Shown one piece after another: positions 22,083 through 34,079 of a stretch of DNA of 64,000 bases. A program made the translations under genes and the position numbers. The stretch comes from Nageia nagi. Taxonomy: Eukaryota; Pinophyta. The stretch is taken from the NCBI GenBank assembly GCA_050084985.1, contig JBITNC010000001.1:1426001-1490000 (forward strand), read 5' to 3'. Each line of letters opens with the position of its first letter. The stretch's first letter is position 1. Below the pieces are notes generated by a model that ran no database searches, was not told the DNA's origin, and was given only the letters and a program-made list of their open reading frames with translations.

Positions 22083-23740
22083 CTTACATTCCACATTAGG
22101 ATGGAGTGGCTAAGAGGAGGTAATGGATAGTCATTGAGATGGGCCAGAGCATGCTTAAGGAAATGGGCATGGGAAAAAAATTATGGGAGGAAGTTATGCA
22201 CATTATTATCTACATATTCAATCACTGCCCTATAAAGGTCATGCATCATTCAACCCCATATGAGGCTTGTTTTGGAAAGAAACCCTATCTCTTGCACCTC
22301 TAGATCTTTGGATCTACTTGCTACATGCATGTTCGCAAGGAGAAAAAAATTGGATGAAAAATCCATCAAATATATCTTTATGGAATACTCTGATGATTCC
22401 AAATCCTATTAATGCTATGATCTAGTTTCTTGAAAGTTGCATATCAACTGGGATGTGATCTTTCATGAAGGGGGAGCATATAAGGATGAATCCAATACTC
22501 TTGGTATTACTTTGATGATTAAAGATACCATTTTAGATTATCTAATTGAGACATTATAGCTTAACCAACCTCTCTAGCCTTAACAACCCAACCTCCCTAT
22601 GGATGCTACTCCTTCTAAGATAAGGCTTTCCAAAGATCATCCATAATCTCAAATGTTGAATAAGGATTTTAGTAGAAGAATGAACCAAAAATAAGTAAGG
22701 GGGTGATCAAATCACCATTTATGCCTTGATTTCCTCTTCTCTTATTGAGCCTTCCAACTTTAAAAAAGTTACTACAAATGAAGATTAGAAAAAGGCCATG
22801 TGAGAATGAGATTGAATAGATCCAAAAGAACAACTCTTGGGAGCTTGTCCCTCTTCCAAAGAATCAGAATATTATTAGAGTTAAATGGATCTATAAGCTC
22901 AAGCACAATGTTGATGGTAGCATTGCTAAACATAAGGCTTAGTTGGTGGCTAAGGGCTATGTTTAGAAGGAAGGGATTGATTATGAAGAGAATTTTACAC
23001 TAGTTTCTAGACTTGAGATAGTCCATTTTATTCTTGGTTTAGCATCATATCTTGGTCTTAGTTTGTACTAAATGGATGTTAAGTTTGCCTTCCTTAATGG
23101 AGATTTAAAGAAAGAAGTGTATGTGAATCAACCATAAGGATTCACTATTGTTGGCCATGAAGATAAAATGTACTGACTGAAGAAATCTCTATACGAGATC
23201 AAGTAGGCACCTAGAGCCTGGTATTCGTAGATTAACACCTACTTCCATTTGAATGGTTATCAGAGGTTCTTTATGGAAACTATCCTATACACTAAGGTAT
23301 CTTACTATGATTTCATCATCATATATTTATATATTAATGATATTATCTTCATGATAACTTCCTCTTAAATGTTGGATACATTCAAAAATACCACGATTAA
23401 GGAGTTTGAGATGAGTGATTTGGGTGACATACAATACTTTCTTTGTATGCAAGTTCAGTAGCCATCCTCTAGTATCTTCATCACTTAGTCCAAGTATGTT
23501 GATGACATACTTTCTAGGTTTTCCATGAAGGATTGCAAACCTATTAAAATTGAAATAGTGCTTGGAATCAAAATCATGAAGAAGGATTCTAATCCTCTTG
23601 TGGATGCCATCCTATGTCAATCACTTGTTAGTAGTATGATGTATCTCACTGCTACCTAAACATACATAATGTATGCAATTAGCCTTATGGATTGATTCAT
23701 GCACTCTTCATTTGAATCTCATTGAAAAGTTGCTAAGAGG
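22083..23740 (+). pseudogene. Copia A integrase end and reverse transcriptase
   Basis: Reading resumes from 16959 with the integrase C-terminus (MLKEMGMGKKLWEEV, then a CPIKVMHHSTPYEACFGKKP stretch). The reverse transcriptase follows: NSWELVPLPKNQNIIRVKW with one frame change, then LVAKGY and LGDIQYFLCMQVQ. The YVDD-type catalytic box has decayed to IYINDIIF. At least fifteen stops are present, mostly where glutamine, tryptophan or arginine would be expected. A Tat element inserted at 23740 splits the RNase H start; it resumes at 42760. Confidence 0.9.
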
Positions 23741-24585
23741 TGTTTACTCAAAAAATAACCCTACAAGCATGCAAAAAATAAAAGCTATCACAATCAATAG
23801 AAACTTTTTATTGATCTCTAAATAAACCTCAATTTTGATTACAAATTACCTTGCAATAGAAGGCTTCAGTACAATGTGTAATATAGGCCTCTTGGAGACA
23901 TTTCTTTTTTGATGTCTTCAAGCTCTAGATATTGTTTAATTAAACCTACAACAAGAATAATTCTAATTGATTCTTTCTTGCTAACTACTTGGAATCTTTT
24001 TACTTTAATTAGTTGCTAGTCTTGGAATCTTGCATATAGATAAACCAACAACCTATCAAACATACCTACTTATGCTCTAAGATTATAATAAAAACATGAA
24101 ATAAACATGCATATAAGAAAAAAATAGTAAACTAAAATGTACTTAGCAATATGGATATAATTTAGTAGCATAAGGTTGTATTTCATATTTTCACACTCCC
24201 TTTTTCTCTATGGGAGGGGTCTTATTTATATATTTTCCAAGGTAGTATTAGTTGATATTTTGAAAAGTAGGACTAGATGAAAAATTTCATCCAACCTTCT
24301 CATAGATTATATCCACATAAGGAAAATGTAGGATCAAGGATGACTCATCCTTGATCTATCAGCGTTTTTCCTTGGGCACCTGATTTTTCTTTTTCTTTTT
24401 CTTTGTGTTTTCTATTTACAAGATCGCTAGCGATTACCCACTAAGCACCAATGATCGGATATGATCACTAGAGATTATACTGGATCGCCAATGATTAGAA
24501 GACTTTAGCAAACTTTATTATTTGCCTAAATATTTTTCTCCCTTCTTTCAATTATTTAAATAGTGGTCTTTTTTAGGTGTATACA
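23741..24585 (-). repeat. 3' LTR of the Tat element
   Basis: It starts TGTTTACTC and ends ...GTGTATACA, colinear with 41922-42754. It contains GATCACTAG/GATCGCCAATGATT-like words near 24420-24500. Confidence 0.9.
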
Positions 24586-24600
24586 TTTTGCCCCTTTTTT
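24586..24600 (-). other. polypurine tract of the Tat element
   Basis: TTTTGCCCCTTTTTT abuts the left LTR and reads AAAAAAGGGGCAAAA on the minus strand. Confidence 0.8.
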
Positions 24601-25705
24601 GAAATACCCAAAATTTTATAGGTGGAGATTATTTAAAAAAACTAAGCCTATTTGAGAGGGGGTGTAATCAAGTCTTGGACTTGTATTTCTTAATCTTAAG
24701 TCAAGGTTTTGAGTTAAATCATTCTCTATGAATAAGTTGAATTTGAGTGATTGGATTATGACTAAATCCATTTTTTGATCTTTTGCATTTGACATGTTTT
24801 GAAAATAATAAAGGTTGTAGTGTAAGGCATAACTTAGGTAGTTACCACTATACTCTTGTGCTGTGTTGGTAGGATATGGATGGAGCTTTAGCCATCAGGT
24901 ATATGCCATAGCTATCATGTGATAAAGAAGCTCCCTTGTGAATACAACAACTTTTAATCATTTTGTATTTATCCTAGCAGATAGGTTACTTGATGATCTT
25001 ATGCAAAAGTTCATCCAACAATTTTTATCAGATCAAAACCCATCCTTCTTTTTTCTATTAAAAGAATGGTCATTTTTCAAATTCAAAGTTACCTAAGAGT
25101 ATTAATTTTTTCAAAAATCCCTTGACTCCAAATTAAGTTTAAAAAGTGAAGAACTTGTATTGATTTTTCCTTTGACACTTTTTTTTTTTAATTTTTTATG
25201 GTTTTTAATGGTTTTATATTATTTTCGATATTTTTCTTGATAATTTTGACATGAGCATATTTTGAGCACAAATGTTTTGTTTGGAATATAATTTTTTATT
25301 TTTAGTTGAGTATTGTTGATTGTTCAAAATATATATAAAAATTTTTAATTACTTTATTTCATTTCGAATTTTCTCATCAATATTTACAATTAATTATAGG
25401 CCTAGTTCAACCTAAAGAATTTTTGACATTCTACAAAATTTTGTATTTTTATGTTTTAATTAGAGACTTTTAATAAAGCACATAGGAAAGATCCCAGGTA
25501 TTTCTCTTGTTGAAATACACATATAACTTATGCATTTTAAGGAAAGCCCCTTTCATTTTTTTTAAAGGTTTGGGTCATTGATGATCTAGTGGTGATAATT
25601 GACAATTCTTATAGATCACTAGAATTTGAATCAAAATCATTGATGTTTGATTATGCAAAGTAATAAAAAGAAAAAGGTTTTAATTATCAATTTTTGATTT
25701 GTTTT
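24601..25705. other. 3' region of the Tat element, no gene seen
   Basis: A+T-rich DNA without a convincing frame on either strand. Confidence 0.5.
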
Positions 25706-25984
25706 TTAGTGCCAAATCAAATCTTTTGTTGCCCCTACCCTACCATCCAAGTGTTTGACTCCATACTTCCCATTTTCACCATTGATTGGCACCATAATGC
25801 CACAATGAGGATGATATACACCATGTAAGAGGCCCATGATGGAAGAGGTAGGTTTTGAAACCTCCTTTTCAAGTTTTTGCTTATTAATGCACTTATACTC
25901 CATGTTGAAAAAAATAGAAACTGTAGGATACTTAGGAATAGTATTTAGAGGTTTTATAATTATTTGTTTTTTTATTAACCTCAT
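25706..25984 (-). CDS. Unknown short ORF in the Tat 3' region
   Basis: A 92-codon unbroken minus-strand frame, in the element's sense direction, stays open in a region where most frames are full of stops. The N-terminus is lysine- and isoleucine-rich. The C-terminal half reads GLLHGVYHPHCGIMVPING and continues to a GVKHLDGRVGATKD segment, with varied composition like a real protein. No domain is recognised. It lies just upstream of, and on the opposite strand to, the PMD gene. It may be the remnant of a longer sense frame, or chance. Confidence 0.3.
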   Translation of the reverse strand: MRLIKKQIIIKPLNTIPKYPTVSIFFNMEYKCINKQKLEKEVSKPTSSIMGLLHGVYHPHCGIMVPINGENGKYGVKHLDGRVGATKDLIWH

Positions 25985-26164
25985 TTTTTAACATTTAGTT
26001 AAAATTTTAAAACCCCAACCATAGTCATTGGTCAAAGCTGAAGGGTTCTAGGATTTTCAACATTTGAGTATAGAACATTGGTGATTCTAGATCCTGATCA
26101 TTCAATCGTCAACATTTGCTTTTAAGAATTTTTTTAAGCTTACTTTAATATTAATTATTATTAG

Positions 26165-28126
26165 GTTCGAAATGTATTTGAGCCTAGAGGTAGATATCCT
26201 TGTATACTAAAGGATGGCTATATTTTATTAACTTTCATAGATCAAACTTTTCTTCATGTAGTTGGATTTAGAGCTGGGCCCTACATGGGTTGTATTCACT
26301 AGGACTATCCACTATTGGCAACCTTGCTAGAGAGATGGGATTCTTTGACTAGCACCTTCCATCTTCCTATGGGGGAGATGAATATTAATGCAAAGAACAT
26401 GTATCATTTATACCATTTTCCTATTCAAGGTCAATGGATTCAACATGCACTAGACTGAGATTCAGTGCATCTAGATATTGCAGTAGTCTATGGGGCAAGT
26501 GTTGTTGATGGAGTCATGGGTAAGATGTTTTTTGGGGGTCTTCTATACTTCATGTATTGGAAGAACAATCAATAGGATCTCCTTAGATCCTCTTATTTGA
26601 TGGGGCTCATCTAATGTTATGCTCTCCTAGATATTGTTAATGGGATATTTCCTTGGTCCTTATTGCCTATAATGGTCGATATGTTGCAGCAGGGGAGAGT
26701 ATATGCTTGGGATCCCACATTAGTATCCTAGATTTATCAAGAGATATTCTTTTATTCTTTAGGCCATAGAGCCTCATTGTTAGTTACTATTACTCTTCAA
26801 GCATGGGCCTATGAGCATATCCATGTAGCTCATCCTTTGGGGCTCCTGATGCTTGTTTTTGATACTCACACAACTTATCTCATCGGTATGATGCATTAGA
26901 GAGAGGAATTTTATACTCACCCTTTGGATGGGATTTGATGAGATATTACCTTTTATTAGAGGATGATCACTTACCTCATTATAGATCAGGTGAGGTTTTG
27001 ATCCTACCATGGTTACCCAATTTGGGATGAGCTTATATTACAATTGACAAGCATCAAATAGGCTTGAGTTCTTAATGGTCAATGAAATAAGTTCTTAGAG
27101 CATTTCTAATTTGAGCATGTGCACCATTAGTTTAGTTTGGTACAAGATGTTCCACTAGTACCTCTACATTTTTTCAAAGAGGGTGAGCTACCAGTTGAGG
27201 GAATTCAACCCCTAGTTTATGGAAAGCTAAATCTTACATAAGAGGAGATCCTAGAGGAGGACATAAGTGTGGATGATGTGGGTGTGATAGAGGCTTTTGA
27301 TTCCTAGTGGTAAGTAGAGCTAGAGGCTTAGGAAAGTGATGCATTAGAGCATAGGGTACACCAATAAGTAGCTAAGCTTGAGGCATCTATGGAGATTACG
27401 GAGGAGGTAGTCAAAGAGAGGGTTGAGGAGTAGGTTATTGATGAGCTAGTGGTTGAGGAGCAAGCTTTGGATGAGCCAAAGGACATAGCCAATCAGGAAG
27501 ATGAAACTAAGGTAGGTACCTCTACTAGAGGTGTGAGAGGAGGTAGAGCTCCCCCTCTATAGGTACCTAGCATTTATGTGCTCTTAGGAGACATCTATGA
27601 GTTGAGATGCTAGGTTTCTAAGCTTAGTGATCATATGTATCAATATAGAGCTAAGAGAGATAGATATCATCAAGAGAGAGAGAGATGAGGCTTGAGCTTC
27701 TGCATAGATCAAGGGAGCCAGTACATCTCTTAGTATAGTTGGTCCACCATTAGTGTTTATTTAGGGGATTCTTTAGTAAAGGGATTACTACTCCTTTATT
27801 ATGTAGACATGGTTGATAGGGGTAGTCCATATGTCCCAGGCATGTTATATCTAGTTCCTCTCGTTACATACATCCTTGTGGATGTCTCAATTTTTTAGGC
27901 ACCTAGTGGAGCCTAGTAGACTACCAGTACTCTAGGTATGGTTATTATACCAACTGCATCTCATAGTTATAGTAGGATAGGTGGAGAATCTTCCCAGCAC
28001 CTAATGGGATCATTTGAGATTCATAGGATGGCTTGGGTGATGAGTCCTATAGGTTCAATGGGCACTAGTCATCCTAAACAAGGAAAAGCTAGTAGTCTTA
28101 CAGATGGTGGAGAGGGTAGCTCTTGA
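26165..28126 (+). pseudogene. Antisense plant mobile domain (PMD) gene in the Tat element
   Basis: On the plus strand, opposite to gag-pol, one main frame shows the PMD (PF10536) signature. LLERWDSLTSTFHLPMGEM is the typical ...LVERWR.ETHTFHLP.GE.. core, preceded by an FRAGPYMGCIH segment and followed by QAWAYEHIHVAHP, matching the WAWEH.P box. An acidic linker (EILEEDISVDDVG), a coiled-coil-like YQYRAKRDRYHQERER segment and a serine/glycine-rich tail (open from 27938) follow. More than twenty stops, many TAG, show it is dead. PMD proteins occur in host MAIN/MAIL1 silencing factors and in transposons; the function here is unknown. Confidence 0.75.
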
Positions 28127-29889
28127 GAGCATTTCATTGATAGGACTCTTTATCTTTATGTTTCATGTTAGACTTATGAGTTTTATCAGACTATGTCATT
28201 TTCTTTTTGAGATCATGGAGAGTAGGAACATTTCTAGTATTTAGACATGTTATTCATTGGTTTTTTTTTATGACCTTATCTATATTTGGGATAATGGTAG
28301 TCCTAATTGATAGTTAATTTTTTAGATGTGATGGATACTTGGTTATATATTTTTTGATATACATGATGATGGATTTAGACTTTTATATGCATGTTTTAGT
28401 ATTATATTGATGTATGTTTATGTTTTTCAAATGTATGTGTTTAAAGTAGAAATGTATGAAAGTTTATTTTTATATTTCTATTTAGTTTTAACACCTCATT
28501 TATGATATGCTTTATAAATTCAAAGTTATATTCATGTTTATATAGTACTATTATGTTTATAGAACAAGATTTGATTTGTAAGAGAATGGAATCAGATGCA
28601 TCATTTTCTATTTTTTTTGGCTACTTTTATACATGGTTTTGAACATAATATGCTAGTATAAACATGTGTGATATCATGAATAATGTGAATGTATAAATGT
28701 AAAACATACACAAGATTTATAATACTTTATGGATGTATGGATGTAATAGTGGATGCACATAAATGTATATGTACAAATGAATGTAAAATATATGAAACTT
28801 AAATGATGGAAGATTTTTATGAATGACATAATAACTTAAACATCAATCTTAATGATTTGGCAACTTATCAAGTTTTTATAATAATAGTAGTAATGGTATG
28901 GAATGAATGAATATATAAATAAATAAGTGTAATAAATAACACCTTCAATACCTATTTTTGTTAATTGATCTTCTGCTTTGGTTTCATCTATTAGGGATGA
29001 TATGAAAAAAAGATTATAGTATATTTAAGTTTACCATAAACTCATGTGTGTGTAATGATGTTTATTTCTTTATCTTAACATTTGCAAATTAAACACCCTA
29101 GGATTATAAATTATGAGATATGATATTTTTCTTTTTGTAAGGTATGCTTCACTACCAAAAAGCATCCATAGCCCTAGTGAAGATTAACCCCTTCATCCTA
29201 TTACAACTTTGCTCTATTTCCAATCAGGCATCTATAGCCCTGATAGAGGATGCTGTAATACCATAATAATTCTACATATTTTTTTTTATCCTAGCTCTTA
29301 GGTTCAATATGAAGCAAAAAGTAAGAAAACCATACTCACATTTATATTCAAGAAATACTCAATTCTTGATTGTTTTAAGATTTTTAATGTGAAAAGTGTA
29401 TGAGTATATTGTTGCACTGCCATATAGCATAGTTATGTCGTTTTATCATTCTAAGTTTTTGAAACATTAACATAAGATTTCTTAACTAAAACCAAATATG
29501 AATAGAGTATTTATTATCTACTTCTTTATTTGTAAATATAGCTATATACATAAATTAATGTTATATGGATGCATGCATGATGCATGGATACATAGAGCTT
29601 GATTATTTGCCTTCATTATAATGATTGATATATAATAATTATGACATTCAAGGTAAAGGACTAAACATTTATGAACAAAGTGGAATGATATGAGAACATG
29701 GATAGTGCACCAAGTATACAAGATGCTTTAGAAGTATATCTTCTAAGTAGATATACATATGTACATTTTTTAATGTTTTTATATTTTTTAATTTTTTTTA
29801 CCTATTCCCCCATTGAACAAGAATTCACAATAGATCACCATGAGTAAAAGGATGGAAATGATAGCAAGTATGAATGGTATGATCAATGG
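28127..29889. other. A+T-rich spacer between the PMD gene and the sense-strand frames
   Basis: ATGTATG-type short repeats occur at about 28380-28800. A less A+T-rich patch at 29150-29260 holds two similar words, GCATCCATAGCCCT and GCATCTATAGCCCT. No gene is recognised. Both the sense pol-side frames and the antisense PMD gene converge towards this spacer, so it may hold their 3' ends. Confidence 0.45.
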
Positions 29890-30490
29890 ACCATTACAAG
29901 GGATCACAGATGATAGATACAGATAACATGAAGTCCCAACACCATAGGTTTATAGATAGAATATGGGCTATGGTGACATCATTGAAAAGGTCTTCTTCAA
30001 GATGTAGAAGATGTCTCCCATAGTATCTGATAAATCAAACTACCAAAGGAGTGAAAAGAGCATCAATCATGATTCTCTAAATAAAATAAGGTTTGGAGAT
30101 CATATGGATGATATTTTATAGGAACTCTTCATCACAAATATCATATATCACATAAGATCCTAAACAAGGCTAATGATTAATGTAAATCTCCATTTGATCA
30201 GAGTTCCTTAAAATATTATAAGCATGGTTAGACCTATCTAGTGCAGAGATCAAAGCCATCATAGATAAAATTTGATGTTGGATACCCTCAGGCAATTGAT
30301 TAAACCAAACCTCCTCTAATTTTGGGTTTTGGACAAGATCCTCTAAAGGGTCACTAGGAAAAGTACAAGGTAACTAACAAATGATAAGGTATGATAAGTT
30401 TGATGGGATAGGAGGATCATAATGCAAGTACCCCTCTCATTGACTGGTGGGAAGATTAACACAATGTGGGTGACTCATGATGCCTATTGC
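29890..30490 (-). pseudogene. Unknown sense-strand coding remnant 2, downstream of Tat integrase
   Basis: A minus-strand frame starting near an ATG at about 30485 (MSHPHCVNLPTSQ) reads through a few stops. It includes the clearly protein-like FNQLPEGIQHQILSMMALIS and ALDRSNHAYNILRNS, preceded by DPLEDLVQNPKLEEVW. It is in a different frame from the remnant at 30690-32222, so it is either a separate gene or the same one after a frameshift. No family is recognised. It has no hydrophobic segment of the kind expected for an envelope-like protein. Confidence 0.4.
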
Positions 30491-30689
30491 TTGTGAAATA
30501 CAATCAACTACCTATAGTGTCATATACAAGCATTTTTTAGAATTTATATAATTTTTTTTAAAGATAGTTATATACACACATTTATTTTTACAAGAAAACA
30601 TTTAATAATAAATTTATGAATTATTTACATGTGTTCTTAATGGTGGTACTTTTTATTTACTTGATTATTATTTTTTAAGATAAAAAACT

Positions 30690-32222
30690 TTTTACAACTT
30701 CCCAATGATAATGGTTCCCTTGTTTTTTGTGGATAACCTAACCTTTATAACCCAAGAAATAAAAGTATGGAGGTTGAATTGAAAGATGAGCTGATCTTGG
30801 TACTAGGATGGATGATTGGTAATGAATCAGATACCAAATTAGTGGTAAGATTAGTAGATGATGCTTGAGTTTCTTAATGACACATTTTTCTTTGGATAAT
30901 GATGTTGAGGCTTCACCATTCTCAATAAGTGGAAAGTAGGATGGGATCCCTAAGGATTATAAATATTGAGGGGAAATTAATGATGCAAGGGGGATCATGC
31001 TCTCTATGAGATACTAGACATACCCAATTTTTGCTATTTTGACTACAACCTCACTCTTTCTTTGGTTAAAACATTCTAAGGTCCTTTGAAACCTTTTTTT
31101 TATATTAATTGGATTATTTACATAACCAATTTTGTTAAATAATGAACTATAATCATATATGATTTCATTATGCAAAATTAAATAGGTATTATAGTTCAGT
31201 ACCAAATCATTGATGACCTCAGTTATAGAAATTGATCTTTCGTAACATTGAAGAGTAATATGATCAACATAGTTTAGCAAAATTTTGGGTCTCTCATAAG
31301 GCCAATGCAATAAGAATAGATGGATTTAATTGGTCAAGGAATAAGTTTCCATCCACATATCATTTTCTTATAACTTGATAGTTTCCCTAAGATCATTGAC
31401 TTTTAAGTCCAATGCATTGGTTTCTTACCAATTATAAAAATTCATGGCTATAACTTCTTGAATTTCCTTTGGTAAAATGAAGAAATGGGCTATATTAGTG
31501 TAATAATACTTTCTCAATGCTTGCATATATTGATATTATAGGTATCTATTGAAAAAATCATGTTCTACAAGATTAAATTACATTTTTTCATTGGTTTCTA
31601 GTTTTCTTAGCATCATAGCTCTTACTTGAATGTTACAAGGAGGAGGATGGGTAAATCTTGACCTAATTCAAGAGAATCATTGGTCAATATTTTTCACACA
31701 TCTAAGTGATTATTGAGGCTTTTAGATGAACACTGTGTAAAAATCATAGATAAGTTTATGACTGCATAGGTGTCTTGTCATTTGGTCTACCCATGTAAAT
31801 AGAAAATCTTCATTTGGCCAAGTATTAATTACTATATTTTGGATCTAATTGTTGAAAAATTAATTAATTATGATCTTGGAGGCTAAAGTAGGCCAATATC
31901 TACACAACAAGTTTACCATATGAACTTGCATAAAATAATGTGCATGACTTACGTTATACATGGCTTTATCCATATAAATCTCCAATTTATCTTGAACACT
32001 TATCTCCCATCCTTGGTATCTTTCTGGCAATAAGTTTAAGGCTATGATTCTTTGTAAATTAATAGGTAGATGAAGGATATTTTTGTTTCTAGGGGAAGTA
32101 TCTAGGGATAATTCTATGATAACCTTGTCTCCCAAATATCTTGGTTTCTCAAACCAAGATTTTTGTTGAATTCCTCTTTGATCAGCAATCAGGTGGATGC
32201 TTTTACTCTTTTTTGATGTCAT
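30690..32222 (-). pseudogene. Unknown sense-strand gene remnant 1, downstream of Tat integrase
   Basis: From ATG 32222 a single minus-strand frame remains coherent for roughly 400-500 codons with about a dozen stops. An open 120-codon segment (31860-32222) includes KPRYLGDKVIIELSLDTSP and INLQRIIALNLLPERYQGW. An open 98-codon segment (31014-31310) includes HWPYERPKILLNYVDHITL and FQRTLECFNQRKSEVVVK. Between them lie coding-like stretches such as FILPKEIQEVIAMNFYNW. Composition is soluble, not membrane-like. I do not recognise it. Its place after integrase and before the 3' LTR is where accessory genes of retroelements sit. Confidence 0.5.
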
Positions 32223-32349
32223 TTTCTATTTCAAATACATTAAATATGTTTAAGTCTTTAATAAAAATACTTTTGTTAATTTTTTAATTGAAAGAAGCTT
32301 ATTTACAATATATATAATTTCTAATTAAAAAAGTTCATTGACTATAGAA

Positions 32350-33500
32350 AGGATTAAGGTGCATGATATTTATGGGTTCATATTCTTCGTTACCTTCCAT
32401 ATCAACTAAATGATAAGCCCTAGATCTAAATTTTCTTTTAATCATGTAAGGACCTAACCTGTTAGGAGCAAACTTGTCATGAAGCTATCATTCCATTCAA
32501 GAAGTTTGCTAGTTTTCTTTTAAAACCAAATCTCCTATGTTAAATTTGCAATTTTTAACTTTTTTATTGAAGGCTCTTTTAATACAATTTTGATAGGTAC
32601 ATAAATGCTCTAATGCATTAACTCTTATTTCATCTAGAAGTAGTAATTGATCTAATCTTATTTGAAAAATTACTTCATTAGTGATATAATCTTATAATGT
32701 AATTCATAAAGAAGGAATTTCTATTTCTAAGGGTAATATTGCTTTTGACCCATAAACTAAGGAAAATGAGGTTTCCCCAGTAGGAGTTTGAATACTAGTT
32801 CGATAGGCCCACACCGCATATGGAATTCTTGCATGCCAATCTTGGTGGAAGTCCTCAATAGTTTTTAATAGAATGCTATGAATAGTTTTATTTGTAGCTT
32901 TAGCTTGACCATTACCTTGAAGATAGTAAGGAGTTGAGAAGCTTAAAAGGATATGATATCCTTTACATAAAGCCTAAACTTACTTATTTTTAAAGTTTTT
33001 CCCATTATCAGTGATAATTTGGGCCAAAATTCCAAAATGACATATAATATGGTTCTATTTAAATTCTGCTATCTTTGGCTCTTTTATTGAGATCATGGGG
33101 ATAGCTTTTACCTATTTTATAAAATATTCTATAGCAATTATTATAAACTTATGACCTCCTGAGGAAATAGGGGAGATTTTTACTATTAAATCTAATGCCC
33201 ATCTCGATAATGGCCATAATGATTACATGGATTGTAACATATGTGAGGGTTGATTAAATATATTAGCATGTTGTTGAAATTTAACACACTTTATTATATA
33301 TTCCATGTAATCATGTTCCATATTAGGCCAGTAATATCCCATATGCATTAATCATTTTGTGATTGCAGAGCCACTAAAATGTCCTTCGTAAATTTCATCA
33401 TGTGCACATGAAATAGCAATTTGTAAATTAGCTCATTATAGACATGAATAATATCCTATCAAAATGCCTATGGTATAAGATATCTCCTATCATGTAGAAG
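32350..33500 (-). pseudogene. Tat integrase
   Basis: Minus-strand frames show, in order: the zinc-binding region (YEGHFSGSAITK, MHMGYYWPNMEHDYM, KCVKFQQHAN); the catalytic core (WPLSRWALDLIVKISP, HKFIIIAIEYFIK, FGILAQIITDNGKNF, STPYYLQGNGQAKA); and the C-terminal part (YAVWAYRTSIQTPTGETSF, LVYGSKAILPLEIEIPSL, FNKKVKNCKFNIGDLVLKE). The core aspartates and the closing EYEPINIMHLNPFY are visible. Several stops interrupt it. It inserts element DNA into the genome. Confidence 0.9.
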
Positions 33501-33548
33501 TGAAAAGCTTTTATCTTGAATGCTTTCCAAGATGATTTTGTTAAGTCT

Positions 33549-34075
33549 TTAGGTAATATCCCATCTCTTAAGAATTTGAACAATTGTGTATGCCATAATT
33601 TTGTCTTCTATTGCAATGTCTAAGACTACATTTTCAAATTCATTTGATTCTATTGAGGATTGAATGATTTGAACAATTTCAATAGGGATCATTTTTATAT
33701 TAGGGTTTGTGGGCATTAATGATCTGATGGAAGCCATAGCATTAGCAAACCTATTAGTTGATCGTGATGCTACTTCTAAATCATATTTTTCAAAAGATAA
33801 TAGAAGATGTTTCACTAATCTCTTATATTTTTGCAACAAGGTTCTATACATTGGAAGAATTCTTTGACTTGATTCATGATTAACAATGAATCACCAATGA
33901 ATTTTATTTTTCTCAATTTTAATTTTATAATAGTTTTAATAGCTAATATTAAGGCTTCATCCTTGGTATTATTGTTCATATAAGGAAAATTAAGTTTAAA
34001 CAAATAGGGTATGGAAACTCCTTGGGGGTGTAACAAAAACAACACTAGAACCCCTACTTTGCTTGCATCTTAACC
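33549..34075 (-). pseudogene. Second (archaeal-type) RNase H of the Tat element
   Basis: Two open segments, 33815-34045 and 33549-33851, overlap in different frames. The first reads LHPQGVSIPYLFKLNFPYMN and KLRKIKFIGDSLLIMNQVK. The second includes EKYDLEVASRSTNRFANAMAS and IRSLMP. This matches the additional RNase H between the pol RNase H and integrase that marks the Tat lineage (PQG...PYSF, FGDS.LV.NQ, R..N..ADALA.LAS). One frame change separates the halves. Confidence 0.8.
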
Positions 34076-34079
34076 CATC

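Noticed and set aside
30690-32222. Retroviral-type envelope gene downstream of integrase
   Set aside because: The position fits, but no signal peptide, fusion segment or transmembrane anchor is visible in the readable parts.
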